NCBI RefSeq assembly: GCF_001941865.1
Contig: NZ_CP016162.1
Span: 4,587,501 to 4,651,500 of the forward strand
Source: Pseudomonas alcaliphila JAB1
GTDB taxonomy: Bacteria > Pseudomonadota > Gammaproteobacteria > Pseudomonadales > Pseudomonadaceae
Reading direction: 5' to 3'
Length of the DNA stretch: 64,000 bases
The notes beneath the pieces were generated by a model. It was given only the letters and a program-made list of their open reading frames with translations. It was not told where the DNA came from and did no database searches. Both the position numbers and the translations under genes were made by a program. Within the stretch, counting starts at the first letter, position 1. Every line of letters starts with the position of its first letter. Shown in pieces: positions 57,273 to 64,000 of the stretch.

Positions 57273-58726
57273 AGATATCGGCATTTGGTTTTGCGGTCGC
57301 CTTGCTGGCCGTGGGCATTGGCGTGGCAGGCGGCTACTGGCTGGCCCAGCGGCAGGCCAAACATGAGGTTCTGCCCAGTTCTGCACCGACGGACGAGCGC
57401 AAGGTGCTCTATTGGTACGACCCGATGCAGCCCGAGCAGCGCTTCGATAAACCGGGCAAGTCACCTTTCATGGATATGGAGCTTGTCCCTAAATACGCGG
57501 GATCCGAGCAGGATCCGTCTGTCCTGAGCGTCCCCGCTCAAGCCGTGCAAAGCCTCGGAATGCGAACTTCTCCGGTGATCCGCGGTGTACTGCCCTCGGG
57601 TATCGAGGCGGTCGGTTCCCTGGCCTATAACCAGCGAGAGGTGGCGAACCTCCAGGCTCGCGCTGGCGGATTCGTCGAGCGGGTTTACGGGCGTGCCCCG
57701 GGCGATGTGCTGCCTGCCGGTACCCCCCTGGTCGACCTGCTGATTCCCGAGTGGTTCGCCGCGCAGTTGGAGTTCCTGGCGGTACTGCGTACCGCTGACA
57801 TTCGCTTGATAAGTGCGACCCAAGAGCGCCTGCGCCTGCTCGGCATGCCTCAAGCGTTGATCGAGCAGGTTCGCCGCAGCGGCAAACCGCGGGCGGTGCA
57901 AACCCTCACCACACCTATCGCCGGCGAGCTCCAAGCCTTGCAGGTACGCGCCGGGATGACCGTGGAGGCGGGTCAGGACCTGGCCAGGATCAACGGGCTG
58001 TCCACGGTCTGGCTCGATGCGGCGATACCCGAAGCAATGGCTGGAATGGTTCAGGTTGGGGCTGACATCCGCGCCACCCTGACCGCCTTCCCCGGGCAAC
58101 CGCTGCAGGGCCGCGTCATCGCTTTGTTGCCGAGTGCCGACCCGCAAACGCGCACGCTCACGGTACGCAGCGAGCTACCCAACCCTGCCGGTAAGTTGCG
58201 CCCCGGCATGTTCGCCGCCGTACGCCTGAACAGTACCGTCGAACAACCCGCGCTTCTTGTGCCGAGTGAAGCCGTGATTCGCACCGGCAAGCGTGCATTG
58301 GTGATGCTGGCCGAAGGCGACGGACGCTACCGTCCCCAGGAAATCAGTCTGGGCCGCGAGGCCGATGGGCGCCTCGAAGTGCTGTCCGGCCTAGAGGAAG
58401 GTCAGGCGGTCGTCACCTCCGGCCAGTTCCTCATCGATTCGGAAGCCAGCCTGCAGGGCATCATGGCCAGCCATGCCGAGCAGGACAATGAGAAGGAACT
58501 ACATGAGTCCCATGGTGTGATTCGCGCTCTGGACGCTGAGGAAGTCACCCTGGAGCACGGGCCATTCGAGAGCCTGAATATGCCCGGTATGACCATGGCA
58601 TTTCCACTGGCCAGCCCCGAAGTAGCGGCTGGGCTTAAGCCCGGGGATCACGTGCGTATCGGCGTCCGCCAGACGGATTCCGGCCTGCGGGTCGAGCGGC
58701 TCGTCAATCAAGGAGAGCGGCCATGA
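57269..58726 (+). CDS. cusB: CusB-type adaptor with heavy-metal-binding and CusF-like domains
   Basis: The 485-residue adaptor has an N-terminal membrane anchor, a heavy-metal-binding domain at about 47-77 ([20 protein letters not shown]), then the usual lipoyl and barrel domains. A C-terminal CusF-like domain (about 412-483, [11 protein letters not shown]) follows. The Met-rich motif suggests Cu(I)/Ag(I) capture. In E. coli CusF is a separate protein; here it is fused, which would deliver metal directly to the pump. Confidence 0.88.
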   Translation: MKISAFGFAVALLAVGIGVAGGYWLAQRQAKHEVLPSSAPTDERKVLYWYDPMQPEQRFDKPGKSPFMDMELVPKYAGSEQDPSVLSVPAQAVQSLGMRTSPVIRGVLPSGIEAVGSLAYNQREVANLQARAGGFVERVYGRAPGDVLPAGTPLVDLLIPEWFAAQLEFLAVLRTADIRLISATQERLRLLGMPQALIEQVRRSGKPRAVQTLTTPIAGELQALQVRAGMTVEAGQDLARINGLSTVWLDAAIPEAMAGMVQVGADIRATLTAFPGQPLQGRVIALLPSADPQTRTLTVRSELPNPAGKLRPGMFAAVRLNSTVEQPALLVPSEAVIRTGKRALVMLAEGDGRYRPQEISLGREADGRLEVLSGLEEGQAVVTSGQFLIDSEASLQGIMASHAEQDNEKELHESHGVIRALDAEEVTLEHGPFESLNMPGMTMAFPLASPEVAAGLKPGDHVRIGVRQTDSGLRVERLVNQGERP

Positions 58727-61700
58727 TCGCGCGCCTGATCCACTGGTCTATCGGCAATCGCTTCCTGGTGCTGCTGGCGACCCTGTTCATCACCGCCCTG
58801 GGCGTCTGGTCGCTGCGCAACACGCCGTTGGATGCACTGCCGGACCTGTCCGATACCCAGGTCATCATCAGAACCAGCTTTCCCGGACAGGCGCCGCAGA
58901 TCGTCGAGAACCAGGTGACCTACCCACTGGCGACCACCATGCTCTCGGTACCGGGGGCGAAGACGGTGCGCGGCTACTCGTTCTTTGGTGACTCATTCGT
59001 TTATGTGCTGTTCGAGGACGATACCGACCTCTACTGGGCGCGCTCGCGCGTATTGGAGTACCTCAACCAGGCGCAGGAGCGCCTGCCCGAGGGTGTTACC
59101 ACCACCCTCGGGCCGGATGCCACGGGCGTGGGCTGGATCTACCAGTACGCCTTGGTCGACCGCAGCGGCCAGCATGATCTTGCCCAGCTGCGGGCACTGC
59201 AGGACTGGTTCCTCAAGTACGAACTCAAGAGCCTGCCCAACGTAGCCGAAGTGGCCACCCTCGGCGGCATGGTCAAGCAATACCAAGTGCTGCTCGATCC
59301 GCAGAAGCTGGTGGCTTATGGGGTAACTCAGCAGGAGGTCGAAGCGGCGCTGAAGAGCGCCAATCAGGAAACCGGCGGCGCCATCCTGGAGCTGGCGGAG
59401 CGCGAGTACATGGTGCGGGCTTCAGGCTATCTAGAGAGCCTGGAGGATTTCCGCAATGTGCCGCTGCGGGCTTCGGCCAGCGGAGTTCCGGTGCTGCTGG
59501 GTCAGGTAGCCACCATTCAGCTGGGGCCAGAGATGCGGCGTGGCATTGCCGAGCTGGATGGCCAGGGTGAAGTGGTAGGCGGCGTGGTCATCCTACGCTC
59601 CGGAAAGAATGCCCGCGATGCCATCGCCGCGGTGAAGACCAAGCTGGACAGCCTGAAGGGCAGCTTGCCGGCCAGCGTCGAGGTGGTCACCACCTATGAC
59701 CGTTCGCAACTGATCGACCGCGCCATCGATAACCTCAGCTACAAGCTGCTGGAAGAGTTCGTGGTGGTGGCCTTGGTTTGCCTGCTCTTCCTCTGGCACT
59801 TGCGCTCGTCGCTGGTCGCGATCATCACCCTGCCCCTGGGCATCCTCATGGCCTTCATCGTCATGCGCTACCAGGGCGTCAATGCCAACATTATGTCGCT
59901 CGGCGGGATCGCCATCGCCATCGGCGCCATGGTCGACGCCGCCGTGGTGATGATCGAGAACGCGCACAAGCACATCGAAACCTGGAAGGCTCGACACCCT
60001 GGTGAGCAGCTACAGGGCGAGGCGCACTGGCGGGTGATCGGCGAAGCCGCGGTCGAGGTCGGGCCGGCGCTGTTCTTCAGCCTGCTGATCATCACCCTGT
60101 CCTTCCTCCCGGTCTTCACCCTGGAGGCCCAGGAAGGCCGCCTGTTCGGCCCGCTGGCCTTCACCAAGACCTATGCCATGGCGGCTGCCGCCGGACTCTC
60201 GGTCACCTTGGTACCGGTGCTGATGGGCTACTGGATTCGCGGGCATATCCCCAGCGAACAACAGAACCCCTTGAACCGCTGGCTGATCGGCGCATACCGG
60301 CCGGTACTGGAGTGGGTGCTGGCTTGGCCAAAAGTGACCCTGGCGCTGGCCTTGCTGGTCTTCTTGTCCAGTCTCTGGCCCCTCAGCAGACTCGGAGGAG
60401 AGTTTCTGCCGCCCATGGACGAGGGCGACCTGTTGTACATGCCCTCGGCCCTGCCCGGCTTGCCGGCGAGCAAGGCAACCCAGTTGCTGCAGCAAACCAA
60501 CAGGATGATCCTCACGGTGCCCGAAGTGGCTCGGGTATTCGGCAAGGCCGGGCGTGCGGAGACCGCCACCGATCCAGCACCGCTGGAAATGTTCGAAACC
60601 ACGGTGCAGTTCAAGCCGCGCGAGCAATGGCGAGCCGGGATGACGCCGGAGAAGCTGGTCGAGGAGTTGGACCAGGCGGTGAAAGTCCCGGGGCTGTCCA
60701 ACATCTGGGTTCCACCGATCCGTAACCGCATCGATATGCTGGCCACGGGGATCAAGAGTCCCATCGGGGTGAAAGTTTCCGGAACCTCGCTGGCCGAGAT
60801 TGAGCGCATAACGCGTGACATTGAGGCCGTGGCCAAGGAGGTACCTGGCGTGAGTTCGGCGCTGGCGGAGCGGCTGACCGGCGGTCGCTATGTGGACATC
60901 CAGATCGATCGCCTGGCCGCGGCGCGCTATGGCCTGAGCATCGCCGACGTGCAGGCGGTGGTATCGGGCGCTATAGGCGGCAGCAATATCGGTGAAACGG
61001 TCGAGGGGCTGGCCCGCTTCCCGATCAGCCTGCGCTATCCCAGGGAGTGGCGAGACAGTCCGCAGGCACTACGGCGTATGCCGATCCTCACCCCAGCCGG
61101 CCAGCAGATCACCTTGGGCACCGTCGCCCAGGTTAGTCTGACCGAAGGGCCGCCGATGCTGCGCAGCGAGAACGGGCGACTGTCCGGCTGGGTCTATGTC
61201 GATGTCCGCGGGCGCGACCTGGCCTCGACCGTGCGCGAGCTGCAGCAGCGCGTCGCCGAGCGGGTACAACTCGACGCCGGCATGACCGTCTCCTACTCCG
61301 GTCAGTTCGAATTCCTCGAGCGCGCCAATGCGCGGCTGGCCTGGGTGGTGCCGGCGACTCTGTTGATTATCTTCGTGCTGCTCTACCTGACTTTCAGCCG
61401 CTTCGGCGAGGCCCTGCTGATCATGGCCACCCTGCCCTTTGCCCTGTCGGGCGGCATCTGGCTGCTCTACTGGTTCGGCTTCAACCTGTCGGTGGCCACC
61501 GGCGTGGGCTTCATCGCCCTGGCCGGCGTCTCGGCCGAGTTCGGGGTGATCATGCTGCTGTACCTGAAGAACGCCTGGCATGCGCGTGTGGATACCGGGC
61601 GCAGCGGTGATCCGGCCCTACTGGAGGCAATTCGCGAAGGAGCTGTCCTGCGTGTCAGACCCAAGGTGATGACCGTTGCCGTGATCATCGCTGGCCTGCT

Positions 61701-61857
61701 GCCCATTCTCTGGGGTGGCGGAGCGGGTTCAGAGGTCATGAAACGCATTGCCGCACCTATGGTTGGCGGCATGATCACAGCCCCGCTGCTGTCCATGCTG
61801 GTGTTGCCTGCCGCCTATTGGTTGATGCGTCGACGGGGTAAACGAAAGAGTTACTAA
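58723..61857 (+). CDS. cusA: Heavy-metal RND efflux pump CusA
   Basis: The 1044-residue inner-membrane pump has the HME-RND layout of twelve helices and two large periplasmic loops. Three methionines expected for Cu(I)/Ag(I) relay appear in the segments [19 protein letters not shown] and [12 protein letters not shown], the counterparts of the CusA methionines. Proton-relay acidic residues lie in [20 protein letters not shown]. The start overlaps the cusB stop. A bidirectional terminator follows at 61890-61917. Confidence 0.93.
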   Translation: MIARLIHWSIGNRFLVLLATLFITALGVWSLRNTPLDALPDLSDTQVIIRTSFPGQAPQIVENQVTYPLATTMLSVPGAKTVRGYSFFGDSFVYVLFEDDTDLYWARSRVLEYLNQAQERLPEGVTTTLGPDATGVGWIYQYALVDRSGQHDLAQLRALQDWFLKYELKSLPNVAEVATLGGMVKQYQVLLDPQKLVAYGVTQQEVEAALKSANQETGGAILELAEREYMVRASGYLESLEDFRNVPLRASASGVPVLLGQVATIQLGPEMRRGIAELDGQGEVVGGVVILRSGKNARDAIAAVKTKLDSLKGSLPASVEVVTTYDRSQLIDRAIDNLSYKLLEEFVVVALVCLLFLWHLRSSLVAIITLPLGILMAFIVMRYQGVNANIMSLGGIAIAIGAMVDAAVVMIENAHKHIETWKARHPGEQLQGEAHWRVIGEAAVEVGPALFFSLLIITLSFLPVFTLEAQEGRLFGPLAFTKTYAMAAAAGLSVTLVPVLMGYWIRGHIPSEQQNPLNRWLIGAYRPVLEWVLAWPKVTLALALLVFLSSLWPLSRLGGEFLPPMDEGDLLYMPSALPGLPASKATQLLQQTNRMILTVPEVARVFGKAGRAETATDPAPLEMFETTVQFKPREQWRAGMTPEKLVEELDQAVKVPGLSNIWVPPIRNRIDMLATGIKSPIGVKVSGTSLAEIERITRDIEAVAKEVPGVSSALAERLTGGRYVDIQIDRLAAARYGLSIADVQAVVSGAIGGSNIGETVEGLARFPISLRYPREWRDSPQALRRMPILTPAGQQITLGTVAQVSLTEGPPMLRSENGRLSGWVYVDVRGRDLASTVRELQQRVAERVQLDAGMTVSYSGQFEFLERANARLAWVVPATLLIIFVLLYLTFSRFGEALLIMATLPFALSGGIWLLYWFGFNLSVATGVGFIALAGVSAEFGVIMLLYLKNAWHARVDTGRSGDPALLEAIREGAVLRVRPKVMTVAVIIAGLLPILWGGGAGSEVMKRIAAPMVGGMITAPLLSMLVLPAAYWLMRRRGKRKSY

Positions 61858-61889
61858 CCACAGGAGCTATAGCTCTGAATGTTCAGGTG

Positions 61890-61917
61890 AGCCCCTCCGC
61901 CATATGACGAAGGGGCT
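61890..61917. terminator. Bidirectional terminator between cusA and the anchor gene
   Basis: AGCCCCT and AGGGGCT pair around a 14-base loop between the convergent genes. It is of modest stability, but the position is apt. Confidence 0.6.
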
Positions 61918-61925
61918 TATCTGTC

Positions 61926-62588
61926 TTAAATCACGCGTTTAACGCTCAGGTAATCGCCCTTGGTCTTCAGCGTGATGGTCACGTCGCGGTTGCTGCGGTT
62001 GCGCCAGAACCAGCCGTGTGTACCGTCGAAGATGGCGGTGAATTCACCCTTGTCGCCCTTGATCTGCTTACCCTTGCTATAGCTGTGGTAGTAGCCCTTT
62101 GGGCCGTTGTAGGGTTCGCCATGGGTGTCGTGGTTGACCGGAACACCATTGGTCGTCCACTCGTAGCTGACCGTGGCCTTGTCCAGCATCTCCAGTTTGA
62201 TTTCACTGGCCTCGCCCGGCTTCAGCGTGACGGTCACTTCATCTGACTTCAGGGCTGGCTCAGGCTCAGCTACGGGTTCGGCCACAGGTGCTGCTGCAAC
62301 AGGCTCTTGCACTACCGGCTGAACAGGCGCGGGAGCTTGAGCGACTGGAGCCGCAGCTGGCTGAACCGCTGCATCCGCTGCCGCTTCTTCGGCCAGGGTT
62401 ATCTTCATTTCGCCCATCTGGGTCAGGCCGAGTACGCGACCAACGCCCGTTGGGTCGATGGCGTACTCCGAAGGCATCACCACGGTGACCAGTAAGGCTG
62501 CGGCAACACCCACGGCGATCACAGTGGAGCGCAGCAGTTGGTGGCTGGTAGGCAATTCGCTTTGGGTCGGAAGCTGGGTATTGAACAT
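61926..62588 (-). CDS. Membrane-anchored periplasmic protein with Pro/Ala linker
   Basis: The 220-residue protein has one membrane helix (LLRSTVIAVGVAAALLVTVV, residues 20-40), a long Pro/Ala/Val/Glu linker, then a compact beta-rich domain (VTVTLKPGEASEIKLEM, GWFWRNRSNRDVTITLKT). It resembles proteins called 'transmembrane anchor protein', found beside HupE genes; that name is from memory. It is separated by 12 bp from the HupE gene. Role unknown; presumably metal binding or membrane tethering. Confidence 0.7.
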   Translation of the reverse strand: MFNTQLPTQSELPTSHQLLRSTVIAVGVAAALLVTVVMPSEYAIDPTGVGRVLGLTQMGEMKITLAEEAAADAAVQPAAAPVAQAPAPVQPVVQEPVAAAPVAEPVAEPEPALKSDEVTVTLKPGEASEIKLEMLDKATVSYEWTTNGVPVNHDTHGEPYNGPKGYYHSYSKGKQIKGDKGEFTAIFDGTHGWFWRNRSNRDVTITLKTKGDYLSVKRVI

Positions 62589-62600
62589 GCTGAGAATTCC

Positions 62601-63338
62601 TTACTGAGAGACGATCAGGCCGGTGAGCTGGTAACCCATCAAGAGGAAACCGGCGCTCATCATGGCGACGTTGGCGGTGTAGGCATGACGCCAGAAGCTG
62701 GCGGTGCGCCGCCAGTAGCCCATGACAATCAGGATGGCGCTCAAGGCCAGGAGCTGGCCGATTTCGACGCCGACGTTGAAGGCAATCAGGTTGGCGATCA
62801 GGCCATCTGCCGAGATCTCGTATTCCTGAATCTTGGTGGCCAGACCAAAGCCGTGCAGTAAGCCAAAAATCAGCGTAGCTGCCTTGGTATTGGGCTGATA
62901 ACCGAACCAGCGCTGGAATGCCCCGAGATTATCGAGCGCCTTGTACACCACCGAGAAGCCGATGATGGCGTCGATCACGTAAGAGCTGATGCTGATTTCA
63001 GTCAGCACACCCAGCAGCAGGGTGACCGAATGACCCACGGCGAACAGGGTGACGTAGAGCCCCACGTCCTTCAGGCGGTAGAGAAAGAAGATCACCCCGA
63101 AGAGGAACAGCAGGTGGTCGTACCCGGTCATCATGTGCTTAGCGCCCATGTAGATGAACGGCAGTAACATCACCCCGGAGCTTTCCTGGATAAAGCCCTT
63201 GTCGCCCTCGGCAACAGCGTGGGCCAGTGCGTCAGGCATGCCGAGAAACAGCAATGCCGTGAACAACAGCAACAGTAGTAGCGAACGATTCGGACGCACA
63301 GCAGCTGCGTCCATTGCGCCCATAGATAGCGAATGCAT
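62601..63338 (-). CDS. HupE/UreJ-family membrane protein, likely nickel or cobalt permease
   Basis: The 245-residue protein has six to seven membrane segments and the family-like HMMTGYDHLLFLFGV and HSVTLLLGVL segments with histidines facing the membrane. HupE proteins take up Ni or Co. The gene lies between the anchor protein and a His-rich protein, divergent from a CsoR/RcnR-type repressor, supporting a metal-uptake or -export role. Direction of transport is uncertain. Confidence 0.82.
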   Translation of the reverse strand: MHSLSMGAMDAAAVRPNRSLLLLLLFTALLFLGMPDALAHAVAEGDKGFIQESSGVMLLPFIYMGAKHMMTGYDHLLFLFGVIFFLYRLKDVGLYVTLFAVGHSVTLLLGVLTEISISSYVIDAIIGFSVVYKALDNLGAFQRWFGYQPNTKAATLIFGLLHGFGLATKIQEYEISADGLIANLIAFNVGVEIGQLLALSAILIVMGYWRRTASFWRHAYTANVAMMSAGFLLMGYQLTGLIVSQ

Positions 63339-63385
63339 AGTTGAGTCCTAAATTGCAGTGGTCTTGGGCCGCACAGCGGCCTGTG

Positions 63386-63745
63386 TCAGATCACGAATGT
63401 GGCGCGCGGTGGCCGCTCGATCAGGAAGATCGGGCTTGGAGGAATGGAGTAATGAGGGGCTGGTATCGGCTGCGCACGTTCTGGCAGCGTGCTGATGCTC
63501 AGCCGTGCGGTCAGGTGTGGTGTTTCATGCAGATGGTCGGCGGTCAGCGGCGAGTGGCAGTGATCCCCGTACGCCGCACAGGCCAGCGTCTCGTCACCAT
63601 GCGCATGCGAATGAGCACCGTCATTGCCACCCAAGGCAGGCTGGCTCGACCCCATAAACAGCGCAGAGGTATGCCCGGCCCAGGCCATCAAGATGGCGAG
63701 AGCAAGCGCAAAAATCACCTTGGTGCTGATGGGATTGCTGAGCAT
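63386..63745 (-). CDS. His-rich exported protein, 119 residues
   Basis: The protein has a signal-anchor (STKVIFALALAILMAWA), then a histidine-rich stretch (AHSHAHGDET, DHCHSPL, DHLHETPH). The latter could bind divalent metal in the periplasm. The C-terminal part is Pro-rich. It is the first gene of the minus-strand metal operon and shares the divergent region containing a G-tract operator. Family not recognised. Confidence 0.65.
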   Translation of the reverse strand: MLSNPISTKVIFALALAILMAWAGHTSALFMGSSQPALGGNDGAHSHAHGDETLACAAYGDHCHSPLTADHLHETPHLTARLSISTLPERAQPIPAPHYSIPPSPIFLIERPPRATFVI

Positions 63746-63805
63746 GTTGTGGTTCTTTCGATGCCTAAGCGGGTGGCTTTTCTGGAGGGTTGGTCGGTTT
63801 GACCA

Positions 63806-63824
63806 TATCCCCCCCTGGGGGATA
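63806..63824. promoter_or_regulatory. CsoR/RcnR-type operator
   Basis: TATCCCCCCCTGGGGGATA is an inverted repeat of an ATA/TAT-flanked G/C tract, the site type bound by the RcnR/CsoR family. It lies between the divergent His-rich gene and the repressor gene and probably controls both. Confidence 0.7.
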
Positions 63825-63863
63825 GCATGCGAGCGTAATTCATCGACGCACGAGACTCAAGGC

Positions 63864-64000
63864 ATGAGCGATCACGAACACGGCCACCAGCACCAAAGTC
63901 ATGGCGACATCATCAAAAGGTTGAAAAGAGCGGAGGGCCACCTGCGCAGCATCGTCACCATGATCGAAGAAAGCCGGGCCTGCGTCGACATCGCCCAGCA
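63864..64000 (+). CDS. CsoR/RcnR-family metal-responsive repressor, cut by window edge
   Basis: The visible 45 residues begin MSDHEHGHQHQSHG, a His-rich lead, then IIKRLKRAEGHLRSI, the characteristic first helix, and SRACVDIAQ with the conserved metal-site Cys. The His-rich N-terminus recalls Ni/Co sensors such as DmeR or InrS rather than plain CsoR. The C-terminus is outside the window. It is divergent from the metal-uptake genes with a matching operator between them. Confidence 0.85.
   Translation, partial: MSDHEHGHQHQSHGDIIKRLKRAEGHLRSIVTMIEESRACVDIAQ

Noticed and set aside
30718..64000. A second copy of the tRNA 3' end marking the right island boundary
   Set aside because: I looked for the bases before CCA again and found none in the window; a computed search is needed.

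Overview
The window is a Pseudomonas-type gammaproteobacterial chromosome: GC-rich, with the conserved gene orders amgK-murU next to lptD-surA-pdxA-rsmA-apaG-apaH-glpE and rpsU-dnaG-rpoD, followed by a tRNA gene. The proteins look closest to the P. mendocina/oleovorans/alcaligenes side of the genus, but that is an impression from memory, not a computed placement.

Bases 1-30717 are core genome. From the left: an incomplete periplasmic-binding/PAS sensor (minus strand), a DUF3530 protein, a minus-strand djlA-murU-amgK group (co-chaperone and peptidoglycan-sugar recycling), the plus-strand LPS/outer-membrane and vitamin B6 cluster lptD-surA-pdxA-rsmA-apaG-apaH-glpE, the stress trio prkA-yeaH-spoVR, cca converging on folK-folB, plsY converging on tsaD, the macromolecular-synthesis genes rpsU-dnaG-rpoD, and a 1244-residue sensor with GGDEF and EAL domains. 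A tRNA with anticodon CAU (very likely tRNA-Ile2) ends this part.

From 30718 to the right edge everything is accessory and mosaic. 31-34 kb holds a double helix-turn-helix regulator and a run of small unknown proteins, including a decayed duplicate of one of them. 34-38.6 kb holds a 1254-residue predicted defence-type protein, with a nuclease-like N-terminus followed by a long helical repeat body. 38.7-50.8 kb is a sulfur-oxidation module: two persulfide dioxygenase-type enzymes, a BigR/SqrR-like ArsR repressor, YeeE-type and TauE-type sulfur transporters, a two-component system with a PmrA/QseB-like box, a DsbD/TlpA/DsbG thiol-redox trio, and a TsdB-TsdA thiosulfate dehydrogenase pair. 50.8-54.6 kb is a mobile-element-like stretch: tandem repeats rich in TGTCGCA, a tyrosine recombinase, an Ada-like/HNH pair, and a chimeric scar made of two truncated genes. 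54.6-64 kb carries an AraC regulator and then metal genes: a Cus-type copper/silver RND efflux system and a divergent, probably nickel/cobalt-related, HupE module with a CsoR/RcnR-type repressor cut by the window edge.

The tRNA is the likely left attachment point of the accessory region. I found no repeat of its 3' end later in the window, so the right end lies outside or has been lost. The most promising undescribed material is the 1254-residue protein, the TGTCGCA repeat family with its candidate double-HTH partner, and the Ada-like/HNH pair.
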